Below are positions 10,386 to 20,873 of a stretch of DNA of 35,000 nucleotides, piece after piece (the first letter of the stretch is position 1; each line of letters begins with the position of its first letter). Location: positions 316,608-351,607 of the forward strand of contig BFEA01000981.1 of assembly GCA_003427395.1 (NCBI GenBank). The letters run 5' to 3'. The stretch is from Chara braunii. Its lineage: Eukaryota; Streptophyta; Charophyceae; Charales; Characeae. The position numbers and the translations under genes are program-made. The notes under the pieces were generated by a model. That model made no database searches. It saw only the letters and a list, made by a program, of their open reading frames with translations, and had not been told where the DNA came from.

Positions 10386-10430
10386 GTTATTGGTATTATT
10401 ATTTTTATTACTATTTATTATTATTATTGT
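10291..10430. repeat. TTA microsatellite
   Basis: An imperfect (TTA)n run of about 140 bp with scattered GG and TTT interruptions. Open frames here read as poly-Ile or poly-Tyr and are artefacts. Confidence 0.95.
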
Positions 10431-11129
10431 TACTACCATTTGTCATCACATGCTAGGATAGGAGACAAAAATGGAAAAGGGGGCAAGGCAGCAGAGAAGA
10501 GGGGGATCCTCGTCAAGCATGACGGCTTCTACCTCCTTCGTTCTCCTCTGCCTTTCACTATGCCTGATCCCTCGCTCACTGACCCCTTTTCAGGTGATGG
10601 AATATAAGATGGGTTCATTCAAAGCTCAAGCATAAGAGACTCATATTCCATACTTGATCCATGTAACAGGGCGATTGCGAGAGCTCTGCCGGAGTTCAGG
10701 CGGAACTCTGGAGGCAGGGAACGACGAGGTACGTTGCTTTGACCCAGATGCTGTCTCACACAGGCTATCATCGTGACAATGATCATAAGGGTTAGGGATT
10801 TAGAATCAATAACTCATAAAGTCTTGGATTGCGGGTAGAGAAAAGGTTGGTTGAATGGAGACTGATTGCTTCTGGGTACAGCAATCTTGCTGTGGGCATT
10901 GATTGAGAGGTATGGATACAAGCCATCAACCTCTCACGATCACTCTCTCTACACTCCATCTAAACGATGGTGGGTACCCTTGATTTGAGCTTGCTTTAAT
11001 ATATTGCCAAAAATCACGCCGATCATTTTCTCATTATACATCTGATCCAGCATAATTCTCAAACTTTCAACGATTCAGGGTTCGAATGTCATCAAAAGCG
11101 GTGACTTGTTCCATCAGTAAGACTTGTAT

Positions 11130-11830
11130 GGAGGTAAGAACAGCAGGGAAAGTCTGTCTTAACTCCGATGAGCCTTACACTTGGTCAGTGATAAGATCAA
11201 GGATCCTTGGACACCCGCCTTATTAAGGGTTAGCCACTGATAAGAGTAGCAGGGGAATCCTGTCTTATCAGTGACTAGTCTGATATAAGAGTTGTGAGGT
11301 TTCAAAGACACTTGCCTTATCATTAAATAACTTAACATTCTTTTCAGTGGTACGAGTAAGCAAGGACTTTTGGACACCCGCCTTATTAAGGGCTAGCTAC
11401 AGATACGAGTAGTAGGGGAATCCTGTCTTATCAGTGATTAGTCTGATATAAGAGTTGTGAGGTTTCAAGGACACCTGCCTTATCACTGATTAAACCTAAC
11501 ATTTTTTTCAGTGGTAAGAATAAGCAAGGACCCTTGGAGACCCGCCTTATTGAGGGCTAGCTAGTGATAAGAGTAACAGGGGAATCTTGTCTTATCAATG
11601 ACTAGTCTGATATAAGAGTTGTGAGGTTTCAATGACACCTGCCTTATCAATAAACATCCTGGAACTTAGTCAGTGATAAGAGTGGCAAGGATCATTGGGC
11701 ACCCGCCTTATTGAGGGTTAGTCAGTGATAAGAGTAGCAGGGGAATCCTGTCTTATCAGTGACTAATCCGATATAAGAAGTAGCGAGGTTTCAAGGACAC
11801 CTGCCTTAGGAGTGGCTAGCTATAAGATAA
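11130..11830. repeat. ~162-bp tandem repeat with a conserved hairpin
   Basis: The core AGGGGAATC starts at 11251, 11414, 11578 and 11739 (spacing 163, 164 and 161), with a degenerate partial unit near 11146. Each unit reads roughly GTGATAAGAGTAGCAGGGGA, a TCTTATCAGTGACTAGTC segment, GATATAAGAGTTGTGAGG, a GGACACCTGCCTTATC segment, then ACCCGCCTTATTAAGGGCTA. In the first full unit CACTGATAAGA (11235-11245) and TCTTATCAGTG (11263-11273) are perfect 11-bp inverted repeats around a loop that itself contains CAGG..CCTG. The other units have slightly worn versions. Confidence 0.9.
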
Positions 11831-12844
11831 GCCTCCCGCTAAATGTCATTGGCACACAGTGGCCAAGACCCACAAGTTTGCCTTGTCAAACAAAGCTTCA
11901 ATAACAGATGGATATGTCCTGAATGGTCTGTCATACCGCCACTAACTTTCTCCACATTATGCATTGTTCAGTCCTAACTAACTATCTCTGATTCTACTGA
12001 GAGGGGATAAGTGAGATATTGCCTAAGAGAGAAACTGTCCAATGTCTGATTCCTTTCATGAGATTCTTTTCCACAAGTTGGATTGATAATGTGTTCATGT
12101 GTGTTGGAAGAAGAAAGAGAACTCAGACAGGATAATCCGGAAAAGGGATAGGAATGAGATAGTGAAACGGGTATGGAGAAACAGTAAAAAAAAAAGGGGT
12201 GAACTATTATTCACTATCTGAAGCGGGAGGGCAACAACCCAAACGATTAGTTAAGAATAGGAGTCAGACAGAAGACACAGAGTCTAGAAGGAAACTTTCT
12301 AGATCTAAGTTAGAAAGAGAGATGTTAAGTTTCTCTTGGACTGTGTTGTGTCTACAGGTTTCGACATTTCGGAGAACTTACGGGGGAATCCGTAAGAACA
12401 GCAATTCTGTTATCTCTGGATGACAGCTCGGTAGAACTCCGACTCAACTCCCACCATGGCTTGACACCCACGCCTAAGACATGCTCTAAGAAGGGAATAG
12501 ATAAATCTTTCCCTTGTATCTATGCCTAAATTGTCCAAATCACACTCAGGAGTCTTCGAAATGTGTGGGGCTGGGGTAAAAGGAGTCAGGGTTAGGAAGG
12601 AATGTTGTTTTCAAGGCTTTGGGGCGTGAGTGGCTTGCTATGAATGGATTAAAGGTTGACGCTTGTAGCGCATTTTGTGTCTGCATCTGTATGCGTGTAT
12701 GTGTTGTTTCTTGCATCTGCACAGGTGTTGGACATCTGTGCTGCCTTCTAAATTTGGGATTGTCTGAGATATACGGGCAAAGGGACACGACAATTGTGAA
12801 AGTGAGGTTCACCGCTGAGGTTAGCTCCCCTGATTTACATACAT

Positions 12845-12847
<3 letters not shown>

Positions 12848-12914
<67 letters not shown>
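12848..12914. repeat. TA microsatellite
   Basis: An uninterrupted (TA)n run of about 66 bp. Confidence 0.97.
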
Positions 12915-12915
<1 letters not shown>

Positions 12916-13487
12916 TTGTGAATGGGATCGTAGTTGGTCAGGATCGGAAAGTCATTTGTCTAAGTTTTTGTTCGAGAGAAAGAGGGATTACAAAGTGTTC
13001 GACTCTGGCTTCTCATAAGAACAACAGAAGAAACATAGAGTCATTCTCATAGTTAGTTAAGCGTGGAAGACTGTCCAAGAAGTCGACCTGATTAGGTAGT
13101 CGGTCCGAAGAGTTAGCGCTTCGGGGCAAGACATACGTGTCAGTCTTAAGGCGTTCTACCGCGAGTATGCCTATGCTACGGCGATCGAGAAAACGCCCTC
13201 GGCTGACCTACCTCTGCGATTGCATGTAAAAGCCTTCGTACGTGGGTCAGTAGCTCAGCAGGGATACGCCCACCTCACAGATGGTGACAACTCCCACAGG
13301 TGGAGGTATGTTGTACCTCGCGGGATTCGTAACCTGTCGTAGGGAGTCGCGAGAGGTATAGCACGCGCGCACGGTCAGAGTGGTGTTTACGTAAAGTGAC
13401 AAAAAGAAAACTCCTGCGTGACACGACCGTGAGGTCCGACACAAAACTATTTTGCGCCTAGGGTGTGGGACCGCCGCGCGTGACAGG

Positions 13488-13507
13488 TGGCGCCGTTGCC
13501 GGGGATC
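13488..13507 (+). other. Primer-binding site for tRNA-Asp
   Basis: TGGCGCCGTTGCCGGGGATC is the exact complement of the last 20 bases, including CCA, of plant-type tRNA-Asp (ending GATCCCCGGCAACGGCGCCA) as I recall that sequence. The tRNA would prime minus-strand DNA synthesis here. The site follows TGACA (13481-13485) after two bases, the normal spacing between a 5' LTR and its primer site. Plant Athila-type Gypsy elements are known for this primer choice. Confidence 0.93.
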
Positions 13508-13683
13508 TCGCTTTTAGCCGAGGTCCTTAGTGAACGAACTCGGGTAAAGCAAGATCCAGGCATAACGACAATTATTAAAAGGTCGGTAATTAACTAAGAC
13601 TCTAAGTAGAATAAGGTAACTTGGATAGCTGGTGACGAGTAATTGCTCCAATTAAATCAGTGAGTAAATAAGAGTTAGCGAAT

Positions 13684-14043
13684 ATGGCACCTAAGGGGCG
13701 TGGGACCGGAACTGGTAGAGGGAGAGGCGAGAGACAAGGAAAAGTGTCTGAAAGGTTTGTGGACTTGACCAGAGAAAGGGGAGATTGGAATGAAGATGGT
13801 GAGGAGAAAGATGAAGGATTGAGGGCAAGAAGGTATAGGGAGGAGAGGCGCATGCATACCCGAGACCCTGACGAAATGGCTTATTATTCATATAGGTATG
13901 CAAGGCGTTATGGAGAATCTTCACCACGCATCGGGACGCCTAGTCGCACGCATCCTGACCCTTATCCACTATCTCAAGAACGGCAGTTGGCTATCCTTTC
14001 CCCGCCTCACCAACAAGGGTCCCGCGGGGCACCAAGCGTGTAG
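13684..14043 (+). CDS. RG-rich leader ORF, unknown function
   Basis: A 119-codon frame, the first after the primer site (about 180 bases downstream) and intact as far as it goes. The protein begins MAPKGRGTGTGRGRGERQG and is very basic with RG repeats, followed by a charged R/E/D segment (about residues 25-60), a Tyr-rich patch (AYYSYRYARRYG, about 66-77) and a Pro/Ser-rich tail. RG repeats commonly bind RNA, so packaging or an N-terminal Gag role is possible but unproven. I do not recognise the family. It may be the first exon or N-terminus of a longer product that includes the tandem ORFs downstream. Confidence 0.45.
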   Translation: MAPKGRGTGTGRGRGERQGKVSERFVDLTRERGDWNEDGEEKDEGLRARRYREERRMHTRDPDEMAYYSYRYARRYGESSPRIGTPSRTHPDPYPLSQERQLAILSPPHQQGSRGAPSV

Positions 14044-14400
14044 GATCCTCCTGTAGTTGCGCAGTCTGCGTCTCCTGATAGGAGGATGTGCATATCGCTT
14101 TTAATGTTTCTACTATGTCAAATAGAGATCTGTGGGTTAATAACATACTTGTTGTACAAAAAGATTATATAAAGGTTCAAAAGGATCGAAGGAGATGATG
14201 GGATAGAAAGGGGAATCAGTCAGATTTTGGGATTATAAGTCTACTAGCTAAAATAAAAGAGATGTGGGCTGGATTGTGTTGTGTAGTAGGTGGATTGTGC
14301 CGACGAGAAAAAAATTGTTTCTGCCCGATATCAAATCACGATCAGAGAGCCCGTGCAAATGAGACGTGCCCTGATGATGAATTTGCCAAGTCGTCATGAG
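14044..14400. other. Gap between leader ORF and tandem ORFs
   Basis: No intact coding frame. Weak similarity in spacing to the part of module B before GIPIGQ suggests that the worn N-terminal part of module A lies in 14290-14400, but stops interrupt every frame. No strong splice sites were identified. Confidence 0.4.
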
Positions 14401-15020
14401 GAGAACGAGGAGACGGGGTATTGTTGAGGGATTTCTATAGAGGAACAAACTTTCATTTGGATCGAGTCTGGATGGGTTAGAGTCGAAAATCGCGCAGTAG
14501 AAAGGGTTACCTTGTATCTTTCTTCGGAGAAATTGCAAACTATCATAATAAATTTAGTCTTAGGAACTGACCGATCTCTTTCCAGACTATTGTGGAGAGC
14601 AGAATCCGCGCTCGAGTCTAGAAGAAGAGATGCCAGTTTGAATAGGTTTGAAGGAATGATAGGAACTGTGAGGTTAAGAAAGGCTAACGTTTTCTTCCGC
14701 CAGCAACATATCTAAGAGGGACCCTTCCTATGTTCATCGTAGATGCAACCTTCGGAGGGAGGACCCGAGTGAAAAGGGTTGCGGAAGCCGCAATGGCAAT
14801 ACCTGAGAGAGAATATCACGCATCTACCCCTCTACTGGTATACTACATATACCTAGAGATAGGGCACTTGGTTGAAGGAAGGAATCCTCAAGACGTACTA
14901 TCAAGGGTCGACTCATATGCATGTCAGCACGATTGGGGAGATTGGTATATCCACTGGGAGGAACTGAAGCAGAGGATCATCGATCAAATGGGAAAGGGTG
15001 TTCAAGGGAGACTGAGATAG
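14401..15020 (+). pseudogene. Unknown retroelement ORF, tandem module A (frameshifted)
   Basis: A decayed frame of about 200 codons, paralogous to module B just downstream. It is read in one frame to about 14700 (GISIEEQTFIWIESGW, then TLYLSSEKL, then LLWRAESALESRR) and then shifts by one base into PATYLRGTLPMFIVDATFGG, AAMAIPEREYHASTPLLVYY, IYLEIG and WYIHWEELKQRIIDQMG. The shift point is clear because module B reads straight through the equivalent position. A TGA at 14425-14427 precedes GISIEE. It lies between the primer site and gag, where Ogre/Tat-type elements carry an extra ORF. I see no catalytic motif and know no family for it; the hydrophobic/aromatic pattern suggests a compact helical protein. 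Confidence 0.6.
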
Positions 15021-15103
15021 AAAATTGTTAAGAAGTGGAGAAATTGAGCAGTTACTAAGAAAAGAAAGGTCCTTTCTTTGACTGTTGTAACAGGTATACC
15101 AGG

Positions 15104-15871
15104 ATGACTCCTTTAATGTCGTTCGCTGATCGGAGCTTCCTGATCAACCTGCCAGAGCCAAAGGAAGGAGGAGTCAAAATGACACTGCCGAAGAAGACAA
15201 TAGATATGTATGAGGAAATGGATTCATGGTGCGGGATACCGATAGGACAAGAAGCCTTCCCTTGGATAGAAACTGGGTAGACCACAAGGGAAAGACAGGC
15301 AATAGTGAAAGGGACCCTTTATCTACCAGCCCTTCTCTGGAGGGCACACACGATCGATCTCGCGATAGGAGAAAACCGCCTCATCTTGATAGCCGGATTG
15401 ACCCTTGACGCATTTTCAAGGAGAATGTATTGGGGAGAAGAAGGAGAAGTTATAAAATCAATCGAAGCAAAGTGGGCCGCTGAATTCGTGTATCCAACAA
15501 GGTACATTAAAGCCACGCTTCCGAGCTTCATAATTGATGAAGCATTTTGGGGGATGGAGAATGTAGAACGAGCAGTACTCGCAGCCTAATCAGTTCTAGA
15601 GATGGGCTTCGAATTCGAGGCATCGGAAGTTGTTTACCGTCTATACTTAGAGATGGGACCGAAACTAAAGAGTAGGGATTTCTATAACGTACTATGTGTA
15701 GTAAACACGTACCTACGCACCTACTATTTTGAAGATCTCTCGACCTACTGGCGCAATCTTTGTCGGGAAGCATGTATTGAAGAATTTATAGATGAGATCC
15801 CTTCTTTATTTGGTATGGTTAGAAGCTTTTGGCACGGGGACTGGGTACCACTAGAAGAAATACTCGGTTGA
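15104..15871 (+). pseudogene. Unknown retroelement ORF, tandem module B (two in-frame stops)
   Basis: A single 255-codon frame from ATG at 15104 to the stop after EEILG at 15871, broken by TAG at 15278-15280 and TAA at 15587-15589. Blocks align with module A in the same order: GIPIGQEAFPWIETG with GISIEEQTFIWIESG; TLYL; YIKATLPSFIIDEAFWG with YLRGTLPMFIVDATFGG; AA(stop)SVLEMGFEF..VVYRLYLE with AAMAIPEREYH..LVYYIYLE, which is ungapped; and LSTYWRNLCREACIEE with WYIHWEELKQRIID. Module A has Trp where module B has the first stop, so that stop is best explained as TGG to TAG. The function is unknown. The N-terminus (MTPLMSFADRSFLINLPEP) has no clear partner in A. Confidence 0.65.
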
Positions 15872-16026
15872 GAGAAAGGGGTATGATAAGTCATATATAG
15901 GGTAAAAACAAGTGACAAGAGTAGAGATACGTCAAGAGAGTGACGAAGAGGGTGGATCAATGGTCGTTTTGTGTATCTTAACAGGGTCTACGGTCTAGCA
16001 GGAACCAAGAAAAAAAAGGGGAAAAG

Positions 16027-17549
16027 ATGGGCGATGCCAGCGCCAACGGAGGCCCGCCAATCACCGCGGCAGAAATCGTCAAGTTACTAGAGAAAAGAAC
16101 GATAAAGAGATCTAACCTACCGAGGATAGACATATTCCCTTTCAAAGGGGATAGGGTCACTCATTGGTTAGAACTGCTTGAGCTAATCTTCAACCAATTG
16201 ACACCGACCGAGAAGTTCGCCCAGTTGTTCGAGTATGTATAGTGGGAATGCACCTCTGACGTGGAAGACGTAGTGAGAAAATCGAACAATGATTGGACTG
16301 AGTTTAAAAGGGGTATGCAAAAAACGTTTAAGCTGGGAGATGGCCTGCTCACAATTGACCATCTCTATAACATGAACAGAGATGACTTCACCACGATTAT
16401 GGCATTCGCCAACACGTTCGAAAAGACAGCCGAGAGGGTCCCTGGACTGTCTGAAGAAATGCAGTGCGTCATATTCCTAGGGAAATTCTCTGGGTATGAG
16501 GCGATGGAACTAACCCAAGGGGGAGCCGCCGGGAGAAAGACAACCTGGGAAACCATAAGGAGGAACATCGCGGAAGGAGACATGAACCAAGTGTTCCATC
16601 ACCAAATCAAGGTCGAACGAAAGAAAAGAAAGGCAGTAGGGACGATCCAAGGAATGGATAGTGTACTAGGAGGAGTGCTGAGCAATATGGCAAATGAGAT
16701 AAAAGAGTTTAGGGAAAGAGTGACATCATCGAAAGTGTTAACAGTGACACAGCCATCAGGAAAGAGAAGAAAGGAAGAGGAAGATGGAGAGGAAGAAGCA
16801 GAAGATGGAGGACCAGAAGGAACGGGCAAACTGACCAAGTGTCAGAGAAAGGATAAAAATATCGCTATCGGAGGACAAGAGTCGGGAAAAGGACAAGTAA
16901 CTCAACAAGCGATAGTCCAGTACGGACAAGAGCCGTCAACAAGCACAGCGCAATATGGTCAATAGTCCGTGGGTCCGCCTATGGGAGTATGGCCTGGGTA
17001 CTTCCCGGTAGGGCCATGGCCTACGCAAGGTCCATACCTCACGTTACCCCAGAATCAGAATTTGGGAGGAGACCAAAACACGAGACAACTTCAACTAACA
17101 AGGCAGAACCAAGCAAGATCTAGTCGCCAAGGTGACCAAAACCTGAACAGGTCTCAAGGACAAGGGCAAGGACAAGGACAAGGACGTGGAAGAGGTAGGA
17201 ATGGTGGTAGAAATCAGGGGCCAGGGGAACGAGGAGTAGGTAACAGAGGAGGTGGAAACCAAGGTAGGAACTGGGGGCAGGCCCAAGGGGGTGCAAATCC
17301 AGTCGGGCAGGAATACCAGCAAGGTATGGTCATGGGTATGACCAAAGATATGGAAAGGGGTATGGTAAAGGAAATGGACAATGGAACGGACAAGGATATA
17401 GCAGGGGGTGGATTGATTACAGTGAATGCATTTGTACCCACTGCACGATCAAAGGGCACACGGTTAAACGATGTCATGTTAGGAAGCTTGATGAGCGTGA
17501 AGGGCTCATAACATCAAACATGGAAGGCGAGGTGTTCGACAAAATGGTA
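16027..17549 (+). pseudogene. gag: gag (capsid and nucleocapsid), stops and a frameshift
   Basis: One frame from ATG 16027 runs to 17511 with two in-frame TAGs (16240-16242 and 16963-16965). The capsid part begins after MGDASANGGPPITAAEIVK; typical Gypsy Gag landmarks are PRIDIFPFKGDRVTHWLELL, then FANTFEKTAERVPGLSEEM, then VIFLGKFSGYEAMEL. A Lys/Glu-rich and then Gln/Gly-rich linker follows (GQGQGQGQGRGRGRNGGRNQ near 17160-17220). The nucleocapsid zinc knuckle CTHCTIKGHTVKRC (C-x2-C-x4-H-x4-C) sits at 17433-17474 in a different frame, so a frameshift lies between about 17330 and 17430. Gag would assemble virus-like particles in the cytoplasm and bind the element RNA. This copy cannot make full-length protein. 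Confidence 0.88.
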
Positions 17550-17551
17550 GG

Positions 17552-18324
17552 GTGATTGATCCTGAGATTCCAGGGGGCACAAGGGAAGAGGCTCTTCGTG
17601 TGGCCGTGCTTAGTCCCAACGCACCGGGGATGTTCCGAATTTGGCAGGAAAGGGAAGAACCAGTAGTGCAGGTGGAAGATATAACTAACTTGGAAGAGAA
17701 TGCGAGTAGGATGGGGATTGGAGAAGACAAAGGAGACGTGTCACTTGTAGAAGAAGAAACGGAGGAGGAAGACGTTAGGGCTAACGTCAGAGACACGTTC
17801 GATAGGATGGAAGACTTGGTAGACAAAATGCAGAGACTAGATCTGAGACTTCAAGAGATATGTGAAGAAGCAGGAAAAAAAGGAGTTGGATGCCCAAAAG
17901 TATTTACCATGAGGCGGGGGGAATCGGGAGATGGGCAAATGAACCCAACTCGAGAATGTTGAGAGCCAATATGGCCGCAAGGAACAGTGGAAGTCAGAGA
18001 AGTATAAGAGGAACGATTTCATTCGCTACAAGAAGACCCGCAGGAGGGAATCCTCAAAAGGAACAAGCTCAGGCTTCTTAGCCAGCGGAAGAAGAACCAC
18101 CTATCACGGTAGAGGGTGATGAAGATGAGGATGAGAAGATTAGGGAGGAAAAAGAAAGGCAAGCGGAGATAAGGGCTAAGAGAAGGAAAGGCGAAGCTAA
18201 GGAAGAAAGATCAAAAGGGGATACGAGACCAAGCAAGAAGAGAAAGTACCAAACCTCGATCGAAGAAGGGGTGGATCTGGAAGGCCTGGTGAATAACTGC
18301 TGGAGGGCCACAATGAACTACTAA
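17552..18324 (+). pseudogene. Linker between Gag and protease, decayed
   Basis: It continues from the zinc knuckle in shifted frames. First comes IDPEIPGGTREEALR and an acidic segment, then a probable coiled coil (VRDTFDRMEDLVDKMQRLDL, about 17780-17840). A change of frame near 17900 leads to a Ser/Arg-rich part, a TAG at 18079, and a highly charged Glu/Lys/Arg tail (DEDEDEKIREEKERQAEIRA). Highly charged linkers between nucleocapsid and protease are common in large plant Gypsy elements. No enzyme motif is seen. Confidence 0.6.
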
Positions 18325-18410
18325 ACCTGAAATAAATCCTCACTTCGGCTCCTAAGTTAAGAGAAATGGTGAAGGCTAGGTTATCACGCCGGAGAGTAGC
18401 GTCAGTCTGA

Positions 18411-18920
18411 ATGGGGGATTTGATTCCGAAGGAGGCTAATTGGAACGTGGCAGGAAGCAAAATGGACTGGAAGTTCGTGGGAATAGGGTCCATTGATATT
18501 ATGATAAAGGGGAAGATGTGTTCTGGGATGGTTAACACCAGGGCAGAGATGAACATTATAAACGAAGAAACGACAGTAAAACTAGGACTGGAGGTAGATG
18601 AAAATGACTGCGGGTTTCTCAATGGAGCCAGCGGCAAGACTGGATACACGGGGGTTGCGTCAAATGTAGTGATAGAAATAGGAAGAGTCAAGGTACGTAC
18701 GTGTTTCTACGTCATGCCCAGATTGAACCTTCCAATATTACTGGGAAGGTCGTTTTTGTGCAGATCCGAGGCGCTCATTATGAACAAGCACGACGACACC
18801 ATGTTCGTTATCCTGTGCGATCCTGCCTGTGGAAACTTTGAGGTTATCACCTGTAGGAATACTGACCCACACAACTCGAAGAATAGGCTCAATGCCGGAT
18901 CCTACACATTCGAGGAATAG
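18411..18920 (+). pseudogene. Retroviral-type aspartic protease, catalytic Asp lost
   Basis: A 169-codon open frame. The segment MIKGKMCSGMVNTRAEMNII (active-site part at about residues 42-50) is where the family has D-T/S-G-A. Here Asp is Asn (AAC at 18534) and Gly is Arg (AGG at 18540), each one G-to-A change from the expected codon. Other landmarks remain: GLEVDENDCGFLNGASGKTG, VKVRTCFYVMPRLNLPILLG (the hydrophobic ILLG flap/core motif) and RSFLCRSEALIMNKHD. The enzyme would cut the Gag-Pol polyprotein; as written it should be inactive. The ATG here is probably not a true start, because protease is normally part of a fusion: LREMVKARLSRRRVASV reads in the same frame upstream, up to the TGA at 18408-18410. 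Confidence 0.85.
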
Positions 18921-18927
18921 GAGGAGG

Positions 18928-19236
18928 AAACTGGAATGGGAAGAAGGAGAGGATGATTCAGATGATGAAGAAGCCAGAGGGCTTGTATTAAGCCTGACCA
19001 ATATCAGTGACGCGATGGAACTGGTATCGGCCTATAGGATGGCTGATCCTGACGCAGTCAGGGCACTCGCAGAAAGGATCCAAGACGATCTGGAAGGGGG
19101 AAGGGTCGATCTCGTTTACAGACCGCCTCCTTCTTCTCAGATGATAGTGCCGCATGCACCGAATGCTAAAGCTGCCGGTCAGCATTTTTTAGGGGTGGGC
19201 TCAAGCAGGGCTCCAAAAGGAGGTACAAAACGGTAG
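18928..19236 (+). pseudogene. Linker between protease and reverse transcriptase
   Basis: A frame overlapping and following the protease, acidic at first (EEGEDDSDDEEARG), then SLTNISDAMELVSAYRMADP and RALAERIQDDLEGGRVDLVY, ending in a basic Pro/Gly-rich tail. It is in a different frame from both protease and RT, so small indels lie on each side. No enzymatic motif is recognised. Confidence 0.5.
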
Positions 19237-19253
19237 ATAAAAAAAGTCACCCT

Positions 19254-20873
19254 GTGCCAGTTCTAGTGAGTCAAGAAGAAGGGGTGTATTATGATCAGGA
19301 AAGGGAACTGATACAGCGAATGAGGGAAGGCATCCAGAATGAGTCTTGTCGTATCGACGATGGGACTGAGAAAGAACTGATAATAGGGGAACATAGCTTT
19401 CTGACAAGGCAAGAGGAGGACTTGGTGAAAGAACAGATACGTGAAAAACATGAGGCATATGCCTTCAACGATGATCAACGTGGGAGGTTGGATGTGGACA
19501 AGATAGAAAATATTCGCATTCATACTGTACCTCATGAGCCATGGAATGTCCGAGGAGCTAAGTATCTCAACCCCGAGGATCGCAGAAGGGTGGTAGAGTA
19601 CCTAGATGTGAAGATCCGCACGGATGTGGCAGGGTACTCCAGTGGACCATATGCCTCTCCCTGGTTCTGTTTTGTAAAACCAAATGGGGTACTCAGATGG
19701 GTGCAAGACCTCCAACGACTGAATGCGGTAACTGTAAGGGATGCAGGAGGTTTGCCTAGCACATACCAGTTGTCAGAAGTTTATGCAGGTAGGTCGATTG
19801 TGTCCCTCATCGACCTCCACTCCGTATACAATCAGTTTCCAGTCTATCCGACAGACCGTCCCATCACGGCGATGCACACCCCAAGGGGATTGGTCCATAT
19901 GAATGTTGCGCCGCAAGGATGGACCAATGCTGTGGCCATGGTGCTACGGAGCATGATCAGGGTTATGCAGCCAATCAGCCCTCAGATCACCGTACATAGA
20001 TGATCTTGCAGTTAAGGGCCCGATTGAGAGAATGAGTCAGAAGTGGCTCCAGGAGTGAGAAAGTTTGTGTGAGAACATGTTCAAGGGTTAAGAGAAGTCT
20101 TATCTCTACTAGAAAGGTACAACCTCACCGCAAGTGGAGTGAAGTCGAGACACTGTGTAAAGGAGGTAACCATTCAAGGATACATTTGCAACGAGCATGG
20201 TCGGTGCCCTGATAAGAAGAAGACCAATAAAATCCTGGAATGACCCACTCCCTTCAGAAATGTAGAACAAGTTCGAAGCTTCCTTGGTACTTGTGGGTTC
20301 TGGATAAGATTCATAGAAAAATTTGCTAGCAAAACAGAGCATCTAAGGAAGCTAGTCCGGAAGGATGAGGAATGGGAATGGGGAAACCATCAAGAGGAAG
20401 TGGTGGAAGAATTGAAGAAAGAGTTCAGAGAGGGAGGTCTGGTACTAGGGGTACCGGACTTTGATGCGAATATGGAAAGACCCTTCATAGTTGAAACTGA
20501 CGCTGGACCAACCGCCCTGGGAGGCGTCCTGATCCAGGCAGACAGTGAAGGAAAGGAGAGGCCGCTGAGGCTTGAAAGTCGAACACTCAACTCAACAGAA
20601 AGAAACTACTCGCAGTTCAAAAGAGAAGCCTTGGCGGTCCTGCATTGCCTAAGAATCTTTAGGCATTACCTCTTTGGGAGGAGGTTTGTACTCAGGATCG
20701 ATCCTACGACACTTGTGTACTCGCTCAAGAATTTCTCGCCCTCAGATCCAACATTAGCCAGATGGCTCACCTATATCTGGATGTTCAACTTCCAGTTAGA
20801 ATGGATCCCCGGGAACAAGAACAGGGCAGATGGCATGAGTAGAATTGAGTGTGGAAACCAGGGAGAATCTTAG
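19254..20873 (+). pseudogene. pol: Reverse transcriptase and RNase H, frameshifted
   Basis: The RT starts with YAFNDDQRGRLDVDKIENIR and IHTVPHEPWN, then the fingers/palm motifs GPYASPWFCFVKPNGVLRWV, DLQRLNAVTVRDAGGLP and SLIDLHSVYNQFPV (first catalytic Asp), then TAMHTPRGLVHMNVAPQGWT. The frame breaks at about 19985, and the YIDDL active-site motif is at 19993-20007 in the next frame. The original frame resumes near 20080 (GLREVLSLLERYNLTASGVK) and has a TGA at 20241 where ILEWPTP is expected. FLGTCGFWIRF is the RT-RNase H connection. RNase H follows: FIVETDAGPTALGGVL (about 20488), ERNYSQFKREALAVLHCLRI, RIDPTTLVYSLKNF and EWIPGNKNRADGMSRI. The order and motifs are Ty3/Gypsy. Confidence 0.93.

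Larger units (their letters stand above)
9861..13485. repeat. Rest of candidate 5' LTR: non-coding, ends TGACA before primer site
   Basis: No gene is supported here. The stretch holds a TTA microsatellite (10291-10430), a ~162-bp tandem repeat (11130-11830), a TA microsatellite (12848-12914) and otherwise unique-looking DNA. Its right end, GCGTGACA at 13478-13485, lies two bases before a perfect tRNA-Asp primer-binding site, which is where a 5' LTR should end. The left limit of the LTR cannot be fixed: the matching part of copy 2 lies beyond the window, so continuity with 1072-9860 is inferred. The ACAGTAAAAAAAAAAGGGG run at about 12180 followed by TG resembles a polypurine tract but has no partner downstream of pol. 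Confidence 0.5.

Noticed and set aside
13251-13290. A tRNA gene (GGGTCAGTAGCTCAGCAGGG resembles a D-arm)
   Set aside because: No matching anticodon and T arms could be paired downstream at the right spacing; probably chance.
12180-13485. A conventional 1.3-kb 5' LTR starting at TGAACTATT after AAAAAAAAAAGGGG
   Set aside because: The purine run plus TG is attractive and the right end would be correct, but no second copy of this sequence is seen between pol and 26315. It remains possible only if the 3' LTR was lost.
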